From positions 1-64,000 of the forward strand of contig CAWJPL010000019.1 of assembly GCA_963844695.1 (NCBI GenBank): a stretch of 64,000 nucleotides of DNA. The letters are read 5' to 3'. How positions within the stretch are numbered: the stretch's first letter is position 1; each line of letters opens with the position of its first letter. The notes below the pieces were generated by a model. The model was not told the DNA's origin. It saw only the letters and a program-made list of their open reading frames with translations, and ran no database searches. The position numbers and the translations under genes are program-made. This stretch comes from RYN-230 sp963844695 (GTDB lineage Bacteria; Actinomycetota; Actinomycetes; Streptosporangiales; Streptosporangiaceae). This document shows positions 52,605-61,991 of this stretch, piece after piece.

Positions 52605-52640
52605 CTTTGCCGCTACGAAGCGCTTTGCCGCTACGAAGCG
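52605..52640. repeat. 18-bp exact tandem duplication over the ADH stop codon
   Basis: CTTTGCCGCTACGAAGCG occurs twice in direct succession (52605-52622 and 52623-52640). The stop TAG of the ADH gene (52631-52633, minus) lies in the second copy. The first copy repeats the last codons and stop in the spacer. Confidence 0.9.
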
Positions 52641-53644
52641 CCGAAGCTGACGAGTGCCTTGACCACCGAGCCGTCGTCGATCGCCGCGAACGCGTCGTTG
52701 ATCCGGTGGAAGGGATACGTTCCGGAGAGGAAGAACTCCCGGGGCAGTGCGCCGGACTCGACGAGGTTCACCACGCTTCGCAGCACGGCGCCCTCGCGGG
52801 GCCGGGCCACGACGAGTGACGCCTCCCGGGGGGCGGACATGACGTCCAGCGGGACAGGCTCGTCGGGGGCGCTGTAGATGATGAGGCGCCCGCCGGGCCG
52901 CACCCAGCGGTACGCGGCGTCCACGGCCGGGGCCTTGCCCGACGCCTCGAATACCGCATGGGCGCCGCCGAGCTCGCGGAACAGGGAGTCCGCCTCGGGG
53001 CCGGCCATGGCGGTATGGGTGGCCCCGAGGTCGAGGGCGCGCTGCAGGCGCTCCTTCCGGCGCCCGACGCAGACGACGGTCTGCGCGCCGAGCAGGCGCG
53101 CGAAGCTGACCAGCGACAGCCCGGCGATGCCGGTGCCGCTGACCCCGACCACGTCGCCGACCATGCCGCCGGCCTCAGCCGCGATACTCCACGTCTCGGA
53201 CAGGCTGATCGCCAGGGCGATGTCCTCGGGCGAGTGCCCGGCGTCGAACACCACGTGCGGAAAGTTGTCGGCGGAGCTCTCGCCTGGATGATCCTCCTGC
53301 CAGGCGCGCGTGTCCCGCACCACTCCTCGCTCCGCAAGCCCGCCCCAGTACATCCGGATGGGCGGGTCGTCCCAGCCGTACGCGCTGCACCGGGTGACCA
53401 GCTGGCCCGGTTGCAGGTAGCGCACCTGGCGTCCCACGGCGGTGATCCGGCCGACGCTTTCGTGCCCGAGGATGCTCGGGTAGCTCACGCCCGGGGCGAA
53501 GGTCCCGGTGCGCAGCATCCGGTCGGTGCTGTTGCAGATGCCGCACACGACCATCTCCACGGCCGCGTCGTAGTCACCTGCTACCGGGTCGCCGACCTCG
53601 GTCACGGCGGCGGAGCCCGCCGCTTTCATCACAAGTGCCTTCAT
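52631..53644 (-). CDS. Medium-chain zinc alcohol dehydrogenase-like protein
   Basis: A 337-residue MDR enzyme with zinc-site residues in VVCGICNSTDRM (Cys) and ILGHESVGRI (His-Glu). The nucleotide fold is VVGVSGTGIAGLSLVSFARLLGAQTVVCVGR. It lacks the four-Cys structural zinc lobe. SYPSILGHES and TRCSAYGWDDPP are unusual for sorbitol dehydrogenases, so the sugar specificity cannot be assigned. In a fucose operon, oxidation of fucose or of 2-keto-3-deoxy-fuconate is a sensible role. It starts ATG 53644 (GTG 53647 possible), 39 bp after the permease gene. Its stop lies in an 18-bp tandem repeat. Confidence 0.85.
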   Translation of the reverse strand: MKALVMKAAGSAAVTEVGDPVAGDYDAAVEMVVCGICNSTDRMLRTGTFAPGVSYPSILGHESVGRITAVGRQVRYLQPGQLVTRCSAYGWDDPPIRMYWGGLAERGVVRDTRAWQEDHPGESSADNFPHVVFDAGHSPEDIALAISLSETWSIAAEAGGMVGDVVGVSGTGIAGLSLVSFARLLGAQTVVCVGRRKERLQRALDLGATHTAMAGPEADSLFRELGGAHAVFEASGKAPAVDAAYRWVRPGGRLIIYSAPDEPVPLDVMSAPREASLVVARPREGAVLRSVVNLVESGALPREFFLSGTYPFHRINDAFAAIDDGSVVKALVSFGAS

Positions 53645-53686
53645 CACCAGCCCTTATCGCGTGCGTCTGTGCTGTGGTGGCCGTCC

Positions 53687-54571
53687 TCAGCCCTTGAGGG
53701 CGCCGGTGCTTATCCCGGCCCGGACGTACCGCTGGGCAAAGGCCACGGCCAGCAGCGCGGGAACGCCCAGAATCAGGCTCCCGGCCATGACCTCGGGCCA
53801 GCTCACGACCGTCGTCGAGGTGCCGATCAGGTTGTAGATGCCGATGCTGGCCGGCAGGACCGAGGGGCTGCCGGCGAACGTCTCGGCGAACAGGAAGTCG
53901 CCCCACGCTGCGAGGAAGGCGAAGATCGCCGCGGTAGCCACCGCGGGCTTGGCCACCGGGATGACGACCGACCAGAGCACCTTGAGCGATGATGCGCCAT
54001 CGACCCGGGCGGACTCGATGAGCTCGTGCGGGATCGACAGCATGTAGGTGTAGATGATGAGGACACCGAGGGGAACCGCGTAGAGAGAATCAGCCAGGAT
54101 CAGGCCCTGATAGGTGTTCAGCAAGCCCAGGGTGTACAGGAGCTTGTCCAGCGGGATGACAAAGGTGATCGTCGGGAAGACCAGCCCGAACAGGACCAGC
54201 AGCCGGACGAGGGTGGCCGTTTTCCGGGTCCGGGCCAGGAGCAGCCCGTAGCCGGCTGTGATCGCCAGGAACAGGCTCAGGATGACGGTCCCCACCGAGA
54301 TGATGACCGAATGCCACAGGTCGGGGCCGACGACATTCCACGCCCCGCGCAGCCCGGCCAGGGTCGGATGCGGCGGGAAGAAGTAGGCCGGCGTGTGGAA
54401 GAGCTCGAGCTGGGTGCTCAGCGACGACTGCACGAGCCAGTAGATGGGAAACAGCAGGCAGAACAGGGTGACCAGCAGGCCCACCCGGCCGAGGAGACGG
54501 CGGAGTGCGGCGAACCATCGCACCGGCGCGGGCGCGCTGGCCAGTCCCGGCCGCTGGGCATGAGTAATCAT
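53687..54571 (-). CDS. Sugar ABC transporter permease, MalG-type
   Basis: A 294-residue inner-membrane protein with six helices. The first is LLGRVGLLVTLFCLLFPIYWLV. The EAA loop, which docks to the ATPase, is HELIESARVDGASSLKVLWSVVIPVAKP. Start overlaps the MalF-type stop by 4 bp (ATGA). Carbohydrate family CUT1 by length and EAA motif. No ATPase gene is present in the cluster, so a shared MsiK-like ATPase elsewhere is expected. Most likely substrate: a fucoside or fucose-containing glycan. Confidence 0.95.
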   Translation of the reverse strand: MITHAQRPGLASAPAPVRWFAALRRLLGRVGLLVTLFCLLFPIYWLVQSSLSTQLELFHTPAYFFPPHPTLAGLRGAWNVVGPDLWHSVIISVGTVILSLFLAITAGYGLLLARTRKTATLVRLLVLFGLVFPTITFVIPLDKLLYTLGLLNTYQGLILADSLYAVPLGVLIIYTYMLSIPHELIESARVDGASSLKVLWSVVIPVAKPAVATAAIFAFLAAWGDFLFAETFAGSPSVLPASIGIYNLIGTSTTVVSWPEVMAGSLILGVPALLAVAFAQRYVRAGISTGALKG

Positions 54572-55623
54572 GCGCTGGCCTCCTGCGTCTTCTCGAGCGC
54601 GGGCCGCGCGCGGGGGGCCCGCTCATCGCGCGATTTGGACCGGGTGACGAGCAGGAACATCCCGGCAATGGCGAGCAGGATCACCACCACGCCGAGGATG
54701 ACCGCGGCGCCTTGCCCGTAGTTGAAGTCGACGAACGCCTGGGTGTAGGCGAGCAGGCCCGGGAGCATCGTCGCGTCCGCCGGGCCGCCCTGGGTCAGGA
54801 TCCAGACGAACCCGAAGACGTTCAGTGTGCCCATGATCCCGAGCAGGAGCACCGTGAGCAGGGTTTCCCGCAGCAACGGGATGGTGATCCGGGTCAGTTC
54901 TTTCCACCACCCGGCCCCGTCGATGAGCGCCGCCTCGTGCAGGTTCGTCGGGATGCCCTGCAGGCCACTCTGGATCACCAGGTAGTTGAACGGTATGCCG
55001 ATCCATATGTTGAGCAGGATGACGACGATGAGCGCGTCATTGGACGTCTGCAGGAAATACGGGACGGTGTGCCCCAGGCCCAGGCTCTTATAGAGCGAGT
55101 CGAACAGGCCCGCGGGTGAGGCGAACATCCACAGGAAGACGGTCGCCACGGCCACCTGGGGGAACAGCCAGGGGAGCAGGACGACGGAACGGCCCCACCG
55201 CCGGAAACGCGACTTCTCGGTGAGCGCCACCGCGAGCAGCCCGCCGATGATGAACTGCGGCACGATCGAGGCCACCAGGAAGATCAGGGTGTTGCGCAGC
55301 ATCAGGTGCCAGCCCTGCAACGACGGCAGCGCGCGGAAGTTCGCCAGCCCGGCGAACTTCCAACCGCCCGTGGTGAAGTTCGTGCCGTTGACGTAGGACA
55401 GCGCCATCCGGACGGTCTCGAAGACCGGGTACCCGAACATGAGGACGATCCACAGAACGACCGGAACCAGGTACGGCCAGGCCCGGGTCGCTCGCAGGCC
55501 GGACCGCCGGCCGCGGCCGGGCCGCAGCGCCCGGCCCGCAGGCCGGGCACCCGGCCGATGGGTGGCCTCCGGGCGCTTGCCCCCGGAGGCCACCGGCTCG
55601 TTTTGCGCTAGCTGACGTGCCAT
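54568..55623 (-). CDS. Sugar ABC transporter permease, MalF-type
   Basis: A 351-residue permease with a long basic N-terminal tail (about residues 1-45) followed by six helices. The first is RAWPYLVPVVLWIVLMFGYPVFE, and the EAA motif is NLHEAALIDGAGWWKELTRITIPLLRE. It begins 3 bp after the sugar-binding lipoprotein stop and overlaps the next permease gene by 4 bp, so binding protein and both permeases are made together. CUT1 type. Confidence 0.95.
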   Translation of the reverse strand: MARQLAQNEPVASGGKRPEATHRPGARPAGRALRPGRGRRSGLRATRAWPYLVPVVLWIVLMFGYPVFETVRMALSYVNGTNFTTGGWKFAGLANFRALPSLQGWHLMLRNTLIFLVASIVPQFIIGGLLAVALTEKSRFRRWGRSVVLLPWLFPQVAVATVFLWMFASPAGLFDSLYKSLGLGHTVPYFLQTSNDALIVVILLNIWIGIPFNYLVIQSGLQGIPTNLHEAALIDGAGWWKELTRITIPLLRETLLTVLLLGIMGTLNVFGFVWILTQGGPADATMLPGLLAYTQAFVDFNYGQGAAVILGVVVILLAIAGMFLLVTRSKSRDERAPRARPALEKTQEASA

Positions 55624-55626
55624 TGA

Positions 55627-56964
55627 TCAGCCGCCGGATCCGCCGATTGATGACTTAGCAGCCGCCGCTGCCTCCTTGAGCGCGTCCGGCGCGGTCTTCT
55701 GGCCCTCAAGCACCTGGATCAGCGCGGTGTTGAGGTCGGTGGAGTACGTCGCGAAGTTCGCGCCCAGGGTGGTGGTCCGGCCCACGGCGTACTTCAGTTC
55801 GTTGATGAACGGGGTGATAGCGGGGTTGGCCTTCTCCTCAGCCGGCCACAGCGACGGGCGGACCGAGAAGTAACCCAGCTTGGCGTCGAACTGCAGCAGG
55901 ATGCTCGGAGTCTGGCTCCACTGGATGAAGTTCCACGCGGCCTGCTCAGTCGCGGAGTCGGTCTTGGGGACCGTCCACACCTCACCGCCGAGCGGCACCG
56001 ACAGGTGGTCGCTCGCGCTGGACAGGGGAATGGAGAACGCGCCCCAGTCGGTGAAGTGAGCCGCGGCGAAGGTGGGCAGGTCCCAGGGCCCGTCCTCGGC
56101 CATGGCCAGCTTCCCCTGAATGAGCTGCGGGATGTTCGTTGACTGGCACTGGGTGATGACTTCCTTGTTGGCCAGTCCGTCCTTCAGCAGCGTGCCCCAG
56201 AAGTTGACTGCGGCGACCGTTCCCGGGGCGGTCAGCTGATTGACGTTCAGGCCCTGCTGGTAGACGTAGGGCAGGAGCTGCCAGTTCCCGCCACAGTCGC
56301 CGCCGAACCCGACGGCGCCGTAGGTCAGGCCGTGGACCTTGCTCACGATCGTCTTGCTGTCACTGATCATCTCGGCCCAGGTCGCTGGGGGCGTCTTGAT
56401 CCCGGCTTCCGCGAAGATCTTCTTGTTGTAGTAGAAGCCCAGGGCGTTGGTGCCGATCAGGACGCCGTAGGCCTGGCCCTTGCTGGTGGCGACGGCCCGC
56501 ACGCCCGGCAGGTAGCTGCTCCACTTGCCCCACTTGTTCAGGTACGGGGTAAGGCTGGTCAGCTGCCCCGTGGCCTCAAGGTTGGGCAGGTCCGGATTGT
56601 CGGGGACCGCGAGGTCGGGGAGCGTGTGGGTCTGGGCCTCTGACAGCAGCTTGGCCAGGAACGTGGTACCGGACACGCTCTGGCGCTGGATCTTCACGTT
56701 CGGGTGGGTCTTCTCATAGGTGTTGAACAGCCACTGGTAGGCGGCGTACTGGGGCAGGCCCGCCGGATAGTCGTCGATTTCGGTGAGCGTGGTCTTCCCG
56801 CCGGCCGAGCTGGACGAGCCGCCGTTGTTGCCGCAGGCGGCGGCGGTCAGCGCTACCAGGCCGAGCACGGCACAGGTGGCAGCGAGGGGTTTCCCCCGGA
56901 GCCGGTGAGATCTCCGGCCGCTGTCACCGTGCCCGGCTGGATTGAGCTTGAACAGGTTGGTCAT
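55627..56964 (-). CDS. Sugar-binding lipoprotein of an ABC importer (family 1)
   Basis: A 445-residue secreted solute-binding protein. The signal is PLAATCAVLGLVALTAAACGNN (lipidated Cys about residue 44), followed by a Ser/Gly linker. The type 1 fold has YQWLFNTYEKTHPNVKIQ, SYLPGVRAVATSKGQAYGVL, GKLAMAEDGPWDL and WNFIQWSQTP. It would capture fucosylated oligosaccharides and hand them to the permeases encoded next. It starts 24 bp after the fuconate dehydratase stop. The exact ligand is inferred from the neighbours. Confidence 0.95.
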   Translation of the reverse strand: MTNLFKLNPAGHGDSGRRSHRLRGKPLAATCAVLGLVALTAAACGNNGGSSSSAGGKTTLTEIDDYPAGLPQYAAYQWLFNTYEKTHPNVKIQRQSVSGTTFLAKLLSEAQTHTLPDLAVPDNPDLPNLEATGQLTSLTPYLNKWGKWSSYLPGVRAVATSKGQAYGVLIGTNALGFYYNKKIFAEAGIKTPPATWAEMISDSKTIVSKVHGLTYGAVGFGGDCGGNWQLLPYVYQQGLNVNQLTAPGTVAAVNFWGTLLKDGLANKEVITQCQSTNIPQLIQGKLAMAEDGPWDLPTFAAAHFTDWGAFSIPLSSASDHLSVPLGGEVWTVPKTDSATEQAAWNFIQWSQTPSILLQFDAKLGYFSVRPSLWPAEEKANPAITPFINELKYAVGRTTTLGANFATYSTDLNTALIQVLEGQKTAPDALKEAAAAAKSSIGGSGG

Positions 56965-56988
56965 GGCTTCGTTGCCCTTTCTTTCTGT

Positions 56989-58392
56989 CTACGTTGCTGG
57001 CGGACGTCCCTCCATGCCGGACGCTCGATGCGGGCCGGCTCCGTGCGTGATGGGCTCGGGGTGCCCAGAGGTGCCCATAGCGGCCTGCCAGGCCGGTCCC
57101 ATGGGATACGAGAACTCGGTCACGGACTCGGGCCGCAGCTGGGTGGAAGCTCCGGGGGCCGTGGGGGCCTCGTAGTGGCCGGCGGTGACCACAGCGGGGT
57201 TCACGAAATGCTCGTGCAGGTGGTCGATCCACTCGATCATCCGGCCGTCCCTCGTCCCGGTTACCGCGACGTAGTCGAACATCGCCAGGTGCTGGACGAG
57301 CTCGCACAGCCCGACGCCGCCGGCGTGCGGGCAGACCGGCACGCCGAACTTGGCGGCGAGCAGCAGGTTGGCCAGGTTCTCGTTGACCCCGGCCACCCGG
57401 CACGCGTCGATCTGCATGACATCGATGGCCCCGGCCTGGAGCAGCTGCTTGAAGAGCACCCGGTTAGCGGTGTGCTCGCCGGTCGCCACCCGGACCGGGC
57501 GCACGCCCTTCCTGATTGCGGCGGTGCCGAGGACGTCCCACGGGCTGGTCGGCTCCTCGACCCAGGCCGGGTGCAGCTCAGCGAGCTCGCGCACCCAGGA
57601 AATGGCGGTCGGCACGTCCCAGACCTGGTTGGCGTCGATGGCGATGCCGATCTTCTCGCCCACCGTCGCCCGCGCCAGGGCGAAGCGCCGCTTGTCGTCG
57701 GCGAGCCGGGCGCCCACCTTGAGCTTCACCTGGGTGAAGCCCTCGTCTACCGCCTGCGCGCAGAGCGCCACGAGCCGGTCGTCGGAGTAGCCGAGCCAGC
57801 CGGGTGTCGTGGAGTAGGCCGGGTAGCCGTCCCGCTGCAGCGCCTCGGCCCGCTCCGCCCGGCCGGCCTTCCCCGCCGCCAGCAACTGCAGCGCCTCGTC
57901 GGGCGTGAGGGCGTCGGTGAGGTACCGGAAGTCGACAAGCCCGACGATCTCCTCCGGGGAAAGGTCCGCCAGCAGCAGCCACAGCGGCTTCCCGGCCCGC
58001 CGCGCGGCCAGGTCCCAGCAGGCGTTCACCACGGCGCCGACTGCCATGTGCACGACGCCGCACTCGGGTCCCAGCCAGCGCAGCGGGCTGATGGAGACCA
58101 GCCTCCGGTACAGGCCGCCCAGGTCGCCGACGATCTCATCCACGTCCCGCCCGACCAGGAACGGCTCGAGGGCGCGGATCGCGGCGATCTGGATCTCGTT
58201 GCCCTGGCCGATCGTGAACACGTAGGAGTGGCCAGCCAGCGGCTCGCCGCTGCCGGGATCCGGCTCGCCGGTCCTGATGACGAGGTAGGCGGCGGAGTAG
58301 TCCGGGCTGGGATTCATCGCGTCGGACCCGTCCAGCTGCGCCGATGTCGGGAAGCGGACGTCGTAGGTGTCGAAGCGGAGGACCCGGCTCAT
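56989..58392 (-). CDS. fucD: L-fuconate dehydratase (enolase superfamily)
   Basis: A 467-residue mandelate-racemase-group enzyme dehydrating L-fuconate to 2-keto-3-deoxy-L-fuconate. The family start is FDTYDVRFPTSAQLDGSDAMNP. DFRYLTDALTPDEAL and YSTTPGWLGYSDDRL are FucD-specific. The base Lys-x-Lys is in FTQVKLKVGA, and the Mg2+ ligands are in GIAIDANQVWDV, AWVEEPTSPWDVLG and VATGEHTANR. The acid His is in VCPHAGGVGL. Its length matches FucD. It lies 43 bp after the GH29 gene; ATG 58392 follows AGGAGAGGG. Confidence 0.93.
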   Translation of the reverse strand: MSRVLRFDTYDVRFPTSAQLDGSDAMNPSPDYSAAYLVIRTGEPDPGSGEPLAGHSYVFTIGQGNEIQIAAIRALEPFLVGRDVDEIVGDLGGLYRRLVSISPLRWLGPECGVVHMAVGAVVNACWDLAARRAGKPLWLLLADLSPEEIVGLVDFRYLTDALTPDEALQLLAAGKAGRAERAEALQRDGYPAYSTTPGWLGYSDDRLVALCAQAVDEGFTQVKLKVGARLADDKRRFALARATVGEKIGIAIDANQVWDVPTAISWVRELAELHPAWVEEPTSPWDVLGTAAIRKGVRPVRVATGEHTANRVLFKQLLQAGAIDVMQIDACRVAGVNENLANLLLAAKFGVPVCPHAGGVGLCELVQHLAMFDYVAVTGTRDGRMIEWIDHLHEHFVNPAVVTAGHYEAPTAPGASTQLRPESVTEFSYPMGPAWQAAMGTSGHPEPITHGAGPHRASGMEGRPPAT

Positions 58393-58435
58393 GCAGCCCT
58401 CTCCTCAGCAGGAACCCCGGTGTGGCGCTGGCTCT

Positions 58436-59773
58436 TCACTGCTGCGGCTCCAGGAACAACTCGACCACCGGAACGGCCACGTCCGGCTGGCGGACCGGCA
58501 GGGTAAGGGTGAGCACGTCGGGGCCCAGCCCGCTCATGGTGGTGTTCTGCGCCTGCGCGCCCGGGTCGATGACCTCGGCGGGGATCTCTGATCCGTCGTG
58601 CAGGAACTGTGCGAACTGGACCCGTCCCCCCAGGCCCTGCAGGTGGACGTGGCGGAAGGGCCAGGCGAACAGGTGCAGGTACAAGCGGTCGCCCCGCTGG
58701 GTGTAGCGGGTGTCAGGAGGCGGGACGTAGGTGGCCGGCCCCGCCCCGTACACCGACCGCGCGTGCTGGTCCATCCAGCGGCCGATGGCGTCCAGCGTGC
58801 CCACCGCGCGGGGCTCGAACTCCCCGCGGCCGGTCGGGCCCACGTTCAGCAGCAGGTTGCCGTCCTTCGACACCCCGTCCACCAGCATCCGGATCAGCTG
58901 GTCCGGGGTCTTCCAGTCGAGGTTGTCGCGGTCGTAGCCCCAGCTGCCGTTGAGGGTCTGGCAGGCTTCCCACAGCCGCCCGTCATCAGCCAGCGAGCTG
59001 GTCGGCTGGTATTGCTCGGGGGTCACCACGTCACCCTCGAGGTCGAGACGGTCGTTCACGACCACGTCCGGCTGCAGGGACCGGATCAGGTCCAGCAGTT
59101 CATCCGAACGCCAGTCAGCACGGCCTTTCCCGCCCCAGGTCCGGCCGGGGTAGGAAAAGTCGAAGAACAGGTAGTCCACCGGCCCGTAGCCGGTGAGTAG
59201 TTCACGCACCTGGCCGTGCAGGTAGTCCGCGTATCTGCTGACGTCACGTCCCTTGGCGGCGGCCTGGGCCTGCTCGTCGTCACGCTGCGGGTGCAGGCCG
59301 TCGATCGGGAACTCAGGGTGATGCCAGTCCAGCAGTGAGTGGTAGAAGCCGATCTTCAAGCCCTCGGCCCGGAACGCCTCGACCCACGGCCGCACCAGGT
59401 CCCGCCCGGCCGGCGTGTTGGTCGCCTTGTAGTCGGTCAGCGCCGAGTCCCAGAGGCAGAAGCCCTCGTGGTGCTTGGTGGTCAGGACCGCGTAGCGCAT
59501 GCCCGCCTGCCTGGCCAGCCGGGCCCATCGGCGCGGGTCATAGAGGTCGGGGTCGAAGTGCTCGAAGTAGCGCTGGTAGGCCGCGTCGTCCAGGCGCTCA
59601 CGCTGCTTCACCCACTCGTGGCGAGCGGCGACGGAGTACAGCCCCCAGTGCACGAACAGGCCGAACCGCGCCTCGCGCATCCACCACAGCCGTTCGGCAC
59701 GACCGCCGCGTTCACGCTCGCTGCGTTCACGGTCGCTGAGCTGATGGTCGTTGTGCTCGCGGTGCTGGGACAC
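58436..59773 (-). CDS. Alpha-L-fucosidase, GH29
   Basis: A 445-residue retaining glycosidase. WWMREARFGLFVHWGLYSV and MRYAVLTTKHHEGFCLWDS are GH29 signatures (paired His near the active site). The nucleophile Asp is most likely that in VDYLFFDFSYPGRTWGGKG. VSKDGNLLLNVGPTGRGEF precedes the C-terminal beta-sandwich. No signal peptide is present, so cleavage happens inside the cell after import. It is the first gene of the fucose operon and starts GTG 59773, 13 bp from the operator at 59786. Confidence 0.95.
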   Translation of the reverse strand: MSQHREHNDHQLSDRERSERERGGRAERLWWMREARFGLFVHWGLYSVAARHEWVKQRERLDDAAYQRYFEHFDPDLYDPRRWARLARQAGMRYAVLTTKHHEGFCLWDSALTDYKATNTPAGRDLVRPWVEAFRAEGLKIGFYHSLLDWHHPEFPIDGLHPQRDDEQAQAAAKGRDVSRYADYLHGQVRELLTGYGPVDYLFFDFSYPGRTWGGKGRADWRSDELLDLIRSLQPDVVVNDRLDLEGDVVTPEQYQPTSSLADDGRLWEACQTLNGSWGYDRDNLDWKTPDQLIRMLVDGVSKDGNLLLNVGPTGRGEFEPRAVGTLDAIGRWMDQHARSVYGAGPATYVPPPDTRYTQRGDRLYLHLFAWPFRHVHLQGLGGRVQFAQFLHDGSEIPAEVIDPGAQAQNTTMSGLGPDVLTLTLPVRQPDVAVPVVELFLEPQQ

Positions 59774-59785
59774 AACCTACCCCCA

Positions 59786-59821
59786 ATGTCATCCGATATG
59801 GGGCCAAACATCGGATGACAT
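59786..59821. promoter_or_regulatory. Operator of the fucose operon (perfect 12-bp inverted repeat)
   Basis: ATGTCATCCGAT (59786-59797) and ATCGGATGACAT (59810-59821) are exact complements separated by 12 bp. Each arm contains a CATCsGATr-type core. The right arm sits where transcription from the promoter at 59824-59852 would begin, as expected for repression. Related cores lie upstream of the GH151-like and gntR genes. Confidence 0.8.
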
Positions 59822-59823
59822 GA

Positions 59824-59852
59824 ACGGTAACGACGGAAGGATTCGCCGTCAA
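59824..59852 (-). promoter_or_regulatory. Promoter of the fucose operon
   Basis: On the minus strand TTGACG (59847-59852) and TACCGT (59824-59829) are separated by exactly 17 bp, close to sigma-70-type consensus. Transcription would begin near 59817, inside the right arm of the operator, and run into the GH29 gene. The surrounding region is unusually AT-rich (about 59865-59915) for this genome. The remainder of the 229-bp gap (59774-60002) shows no gene. Confidence 0.75.
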
Positions 59853-60002
59853 CCCTGCGGTCATACGATGCTATTGATTCGTTAAACTACCGTTACTAAC
59901 TGGCTAAACAGCCGATACCGACGGCCATGAGGCGGCGCTCAGCGTGACGGCTACGAATACGACCGTGCTCACGTAACGCCTAGTCATCAGACCTATGGAC
60001 GG

Positions 60003-61991
60003 TCAGTAGGTGAAGACCACCATCGCGTGGCCGTCACTCACCGTCACCCGGGTGGAGGCGTAGCCGTCCTCGTAGTGCAGTTCCAGTTCCTGGCCGGACG
60101 GCTGGAGCACGGCCGAACGAGGCGGCTTTCCGGTGCGTAGCGACACCGGGACGTCGAGCAGCGGAAACGGGTCGTGGACCAGGTCCAGGTCCTCGGCCTG
60201 CCGCGAGGGCAGGAAGCTGAGCAGATGGACCACCATGGTGCCGTTCCCGCTGACGACCGCGGTCTCGAGATGAGCCGGTCCGCCGGTCCGCAGCAGCGGC
60301 GTGGGGAGCAGCCGGTCGAGGCAGCCGCCGAGGAGTTCGCGGTAGGGGACGTTGGCGTGCTGGCCGAACGCCTGCAGTACGGGCACCGCCCAGGTGATCA
60401 CCCGGCCGTTCTGGACGACCGCCGCGTACTCCGACAGCCCGCGGGCAGGCGTGTACGAGTGACCGCTGAAGTGCTCGTACGTGCGCTCGAAGTACGGTTC
60501 CACCACGCCGCACAGGGCTTGCGCGCCGGGGCGTGGCGTCATCCGGAAACCGCGTTCGTACATCACGGTGTCGAAGGGAGCGGTGACCGCCGCCAGCTCC
60601 CCGAAGGGCCGGAGAAACACGTGGCTGTACGGTGCGGGCCCGTGGACGTCGATCCCGAGTTCCTCGAGGACGGGCTGGCCGTCGTCGTCGAGCGCGGCCG
60701 GGCCCGAGACGATCAGGCCTCCCCCCGCCGCCAGGAAGCTCCGCAGCGAACTGCGGAGCCGGCCGTCGGCCCGGGTGGTCTCCGGGAGCATGACCACGCG
60801 GTAACCGCTGAGGTCAGCGTCGGGCGGCACGACGTCGAACTGCTGGCGTAGCTGCTGCAGGGCCCGGACGGTCCCGATTCCCGCCGGCCCGGGACTGTCG
60901 CCCAGCGAGGGGTCGACCACCACCGCCACCTCGGCCAGGTGCTGGCTGCCTTCGACGAATGGCTCGCAGGCCTCGATATGGGCGTACACACCGCCGACGA
61001 GCCGGTAGGTCTCCTCGTTGGTCCGCCCGCTCGGGTGCAGCAGGTCACCCACGCCGCCGCTCAGCCCGTGGCTGAGCATCTGGCAGCACTCGTACTTCAG
61101 CGCGGCCGCTGGCTTGAGCCCGCCGTTGTCTCCCCAGCTCCGGTGGAACCGGCCGGTCTGGGCGACGCCAGGCAGGCCCAGCGGCCGGGTGAATCGCGCC
61201 ACGTACGGCAGGTAGCTGTAGCCCCAGCCGCCGGTGGGCAGCGCCTCGATCTCGACGTGCCGGAGGTATTTCTTCTCCTCCTGCAGGTTCGTCCGGGGCC
61301 GGCTGTTGAACCACACGCCCATGGGGGAGTCCGGGGCGAGCGCGGCCTCGACCATGTCCCGGTAGCGGCTCATGTAGGTATGCGCGACCTGCCGCGCGTA
61401 CCGGTCGCGGTCGTCGGGGTCGCGGGGGTCGAGCCCGGCCTGGCGCGCGCCGTCCACCGCCCACTTGGTGGTGCTGGGCTGGTCCCAGCACATGTCCAGG
61501 AACATCCCGTCTACCGGCGCGAACCGGCGCAGCACTTCCGCGAGTTGCTCGGCGACGTAGTCCTGGTACGGACTCGACATGTCGAGGATCTGCCAGCCGG
61601 CCTCGAACGCCGAAGCGGCCCGCTTGACCTGCCGCAAGTCCTCGGTGCGGGCGATCCACTCGGGATGGGTGTTGGCGGCGTACTCGTCCACCTGGACGCT
61701 CAGGTAGATGGGCGCCCGGATGCCGCGGGAGTGCAGGGCCTCGATCTGGTCGCCGAGCAGGTCCAGCCCGGGGCGCAGGTTCGGGTGCCGTTCCGGCCGG
61801 TCCGTCGGATAGTAGAGGTGCCCGTGATGGCACTTCGCGAAGACGGTCACGCTGTCGACGTGGGCCGCGGCGAAGGTCTGGGCGAACTGCTCCGGGTCGA
61901 ACTCGGCCCCGACGTCCGGGACCGCGGGACCGGTATGGAAGTCGAGATGGATCGTCCGCCGGGGGAACCGCGGCGGGGTGTCGCTGTTCAT
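60003..61991 (-). CDS. Glycoside hydrolase, GHL6/beta-galactosidase-trimerisation type (GH151-like fucosidase candidate)
   Basis: A 662-residue enzyme without signal peptide. The N-terminal TIM barrel starts TIHLDFHTGPAVPDVGAEFD, with SVTVFAKCHHGHLYYPT, PIYLSVQVDEYAANTHPEW, VDGMFLDMCWDQPST (likely acid/base or nucleophile Asp) and GVWFNSRPRTN. A flavodoxin-like beta-galactosidase trimerisation domain follows (about 370-520, AEVAVVVDPSLGDSPG, VVMLPETTRADGRL), then a beta-sandwich. This layout is that of GHL6/GH151, which includes alpha-L-fucosidases. The neighbours support that reading, which is still inference. ATG 61991 is chosen as the start; the open frame continues upstream without protein character. 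Confidence 0.75.
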   Translation of the reverse strand: MNSDTPPRFPRRTIHLDFHTGPAVPDVGAEFDPEQFAQTFAAAHVDSVTVFAKCHHGHLYYPTDRPERHPNLRPGLDLLGDQIEALHSRGIRAPIYLSVQVDEYAANTHPEWIARTEDLRQVKRAASAFEAGWQILDMSSPYQDYVAEQLAEVLRRFAPVDGMFLDMCWDQPSTTKWAVDGARQAGLDPRDPDDRDRYARQVAHTYMSRYRDMVEAALAPDSPMGVWFNSRPRTNLQEEKKYLRHVEIEALPTGGWGYSYLPYVARFTRPLGLPGVAQTGRFHRSWGDNGGLKPAAALKYECCQMLSHGLSGGVGDLLHPSGRTNEETYRLVGGVYAHIEACEPFVEGSQHLAEVAVVVDPSLGDSPGPAGIGTVRALQQLRQQFDVVPPDADLSGYRVVMLPETTRADGRLRSSLRSFLAAGGGLIVSGPAALDDDGQPVLEELGIDVHGPAPYSHVFLRPFGELAAVTAPFDTVMYERGFRMTPRPGAQALCGVVEPYFERTYEHFSGHSYTPARGLSEYAAVVQNGRVITWAVPVLQAFGQHANVPYRELLGGCLDRLLPTPLLRTGGPAHLETAVVSGNGTMVVHLLSFLPSRQAEDLDLVHDPFPLLDVPVSLRTGKPPRSAVLQPSGQELELHYEDGYASTRVTVSDGHAMVVFTY

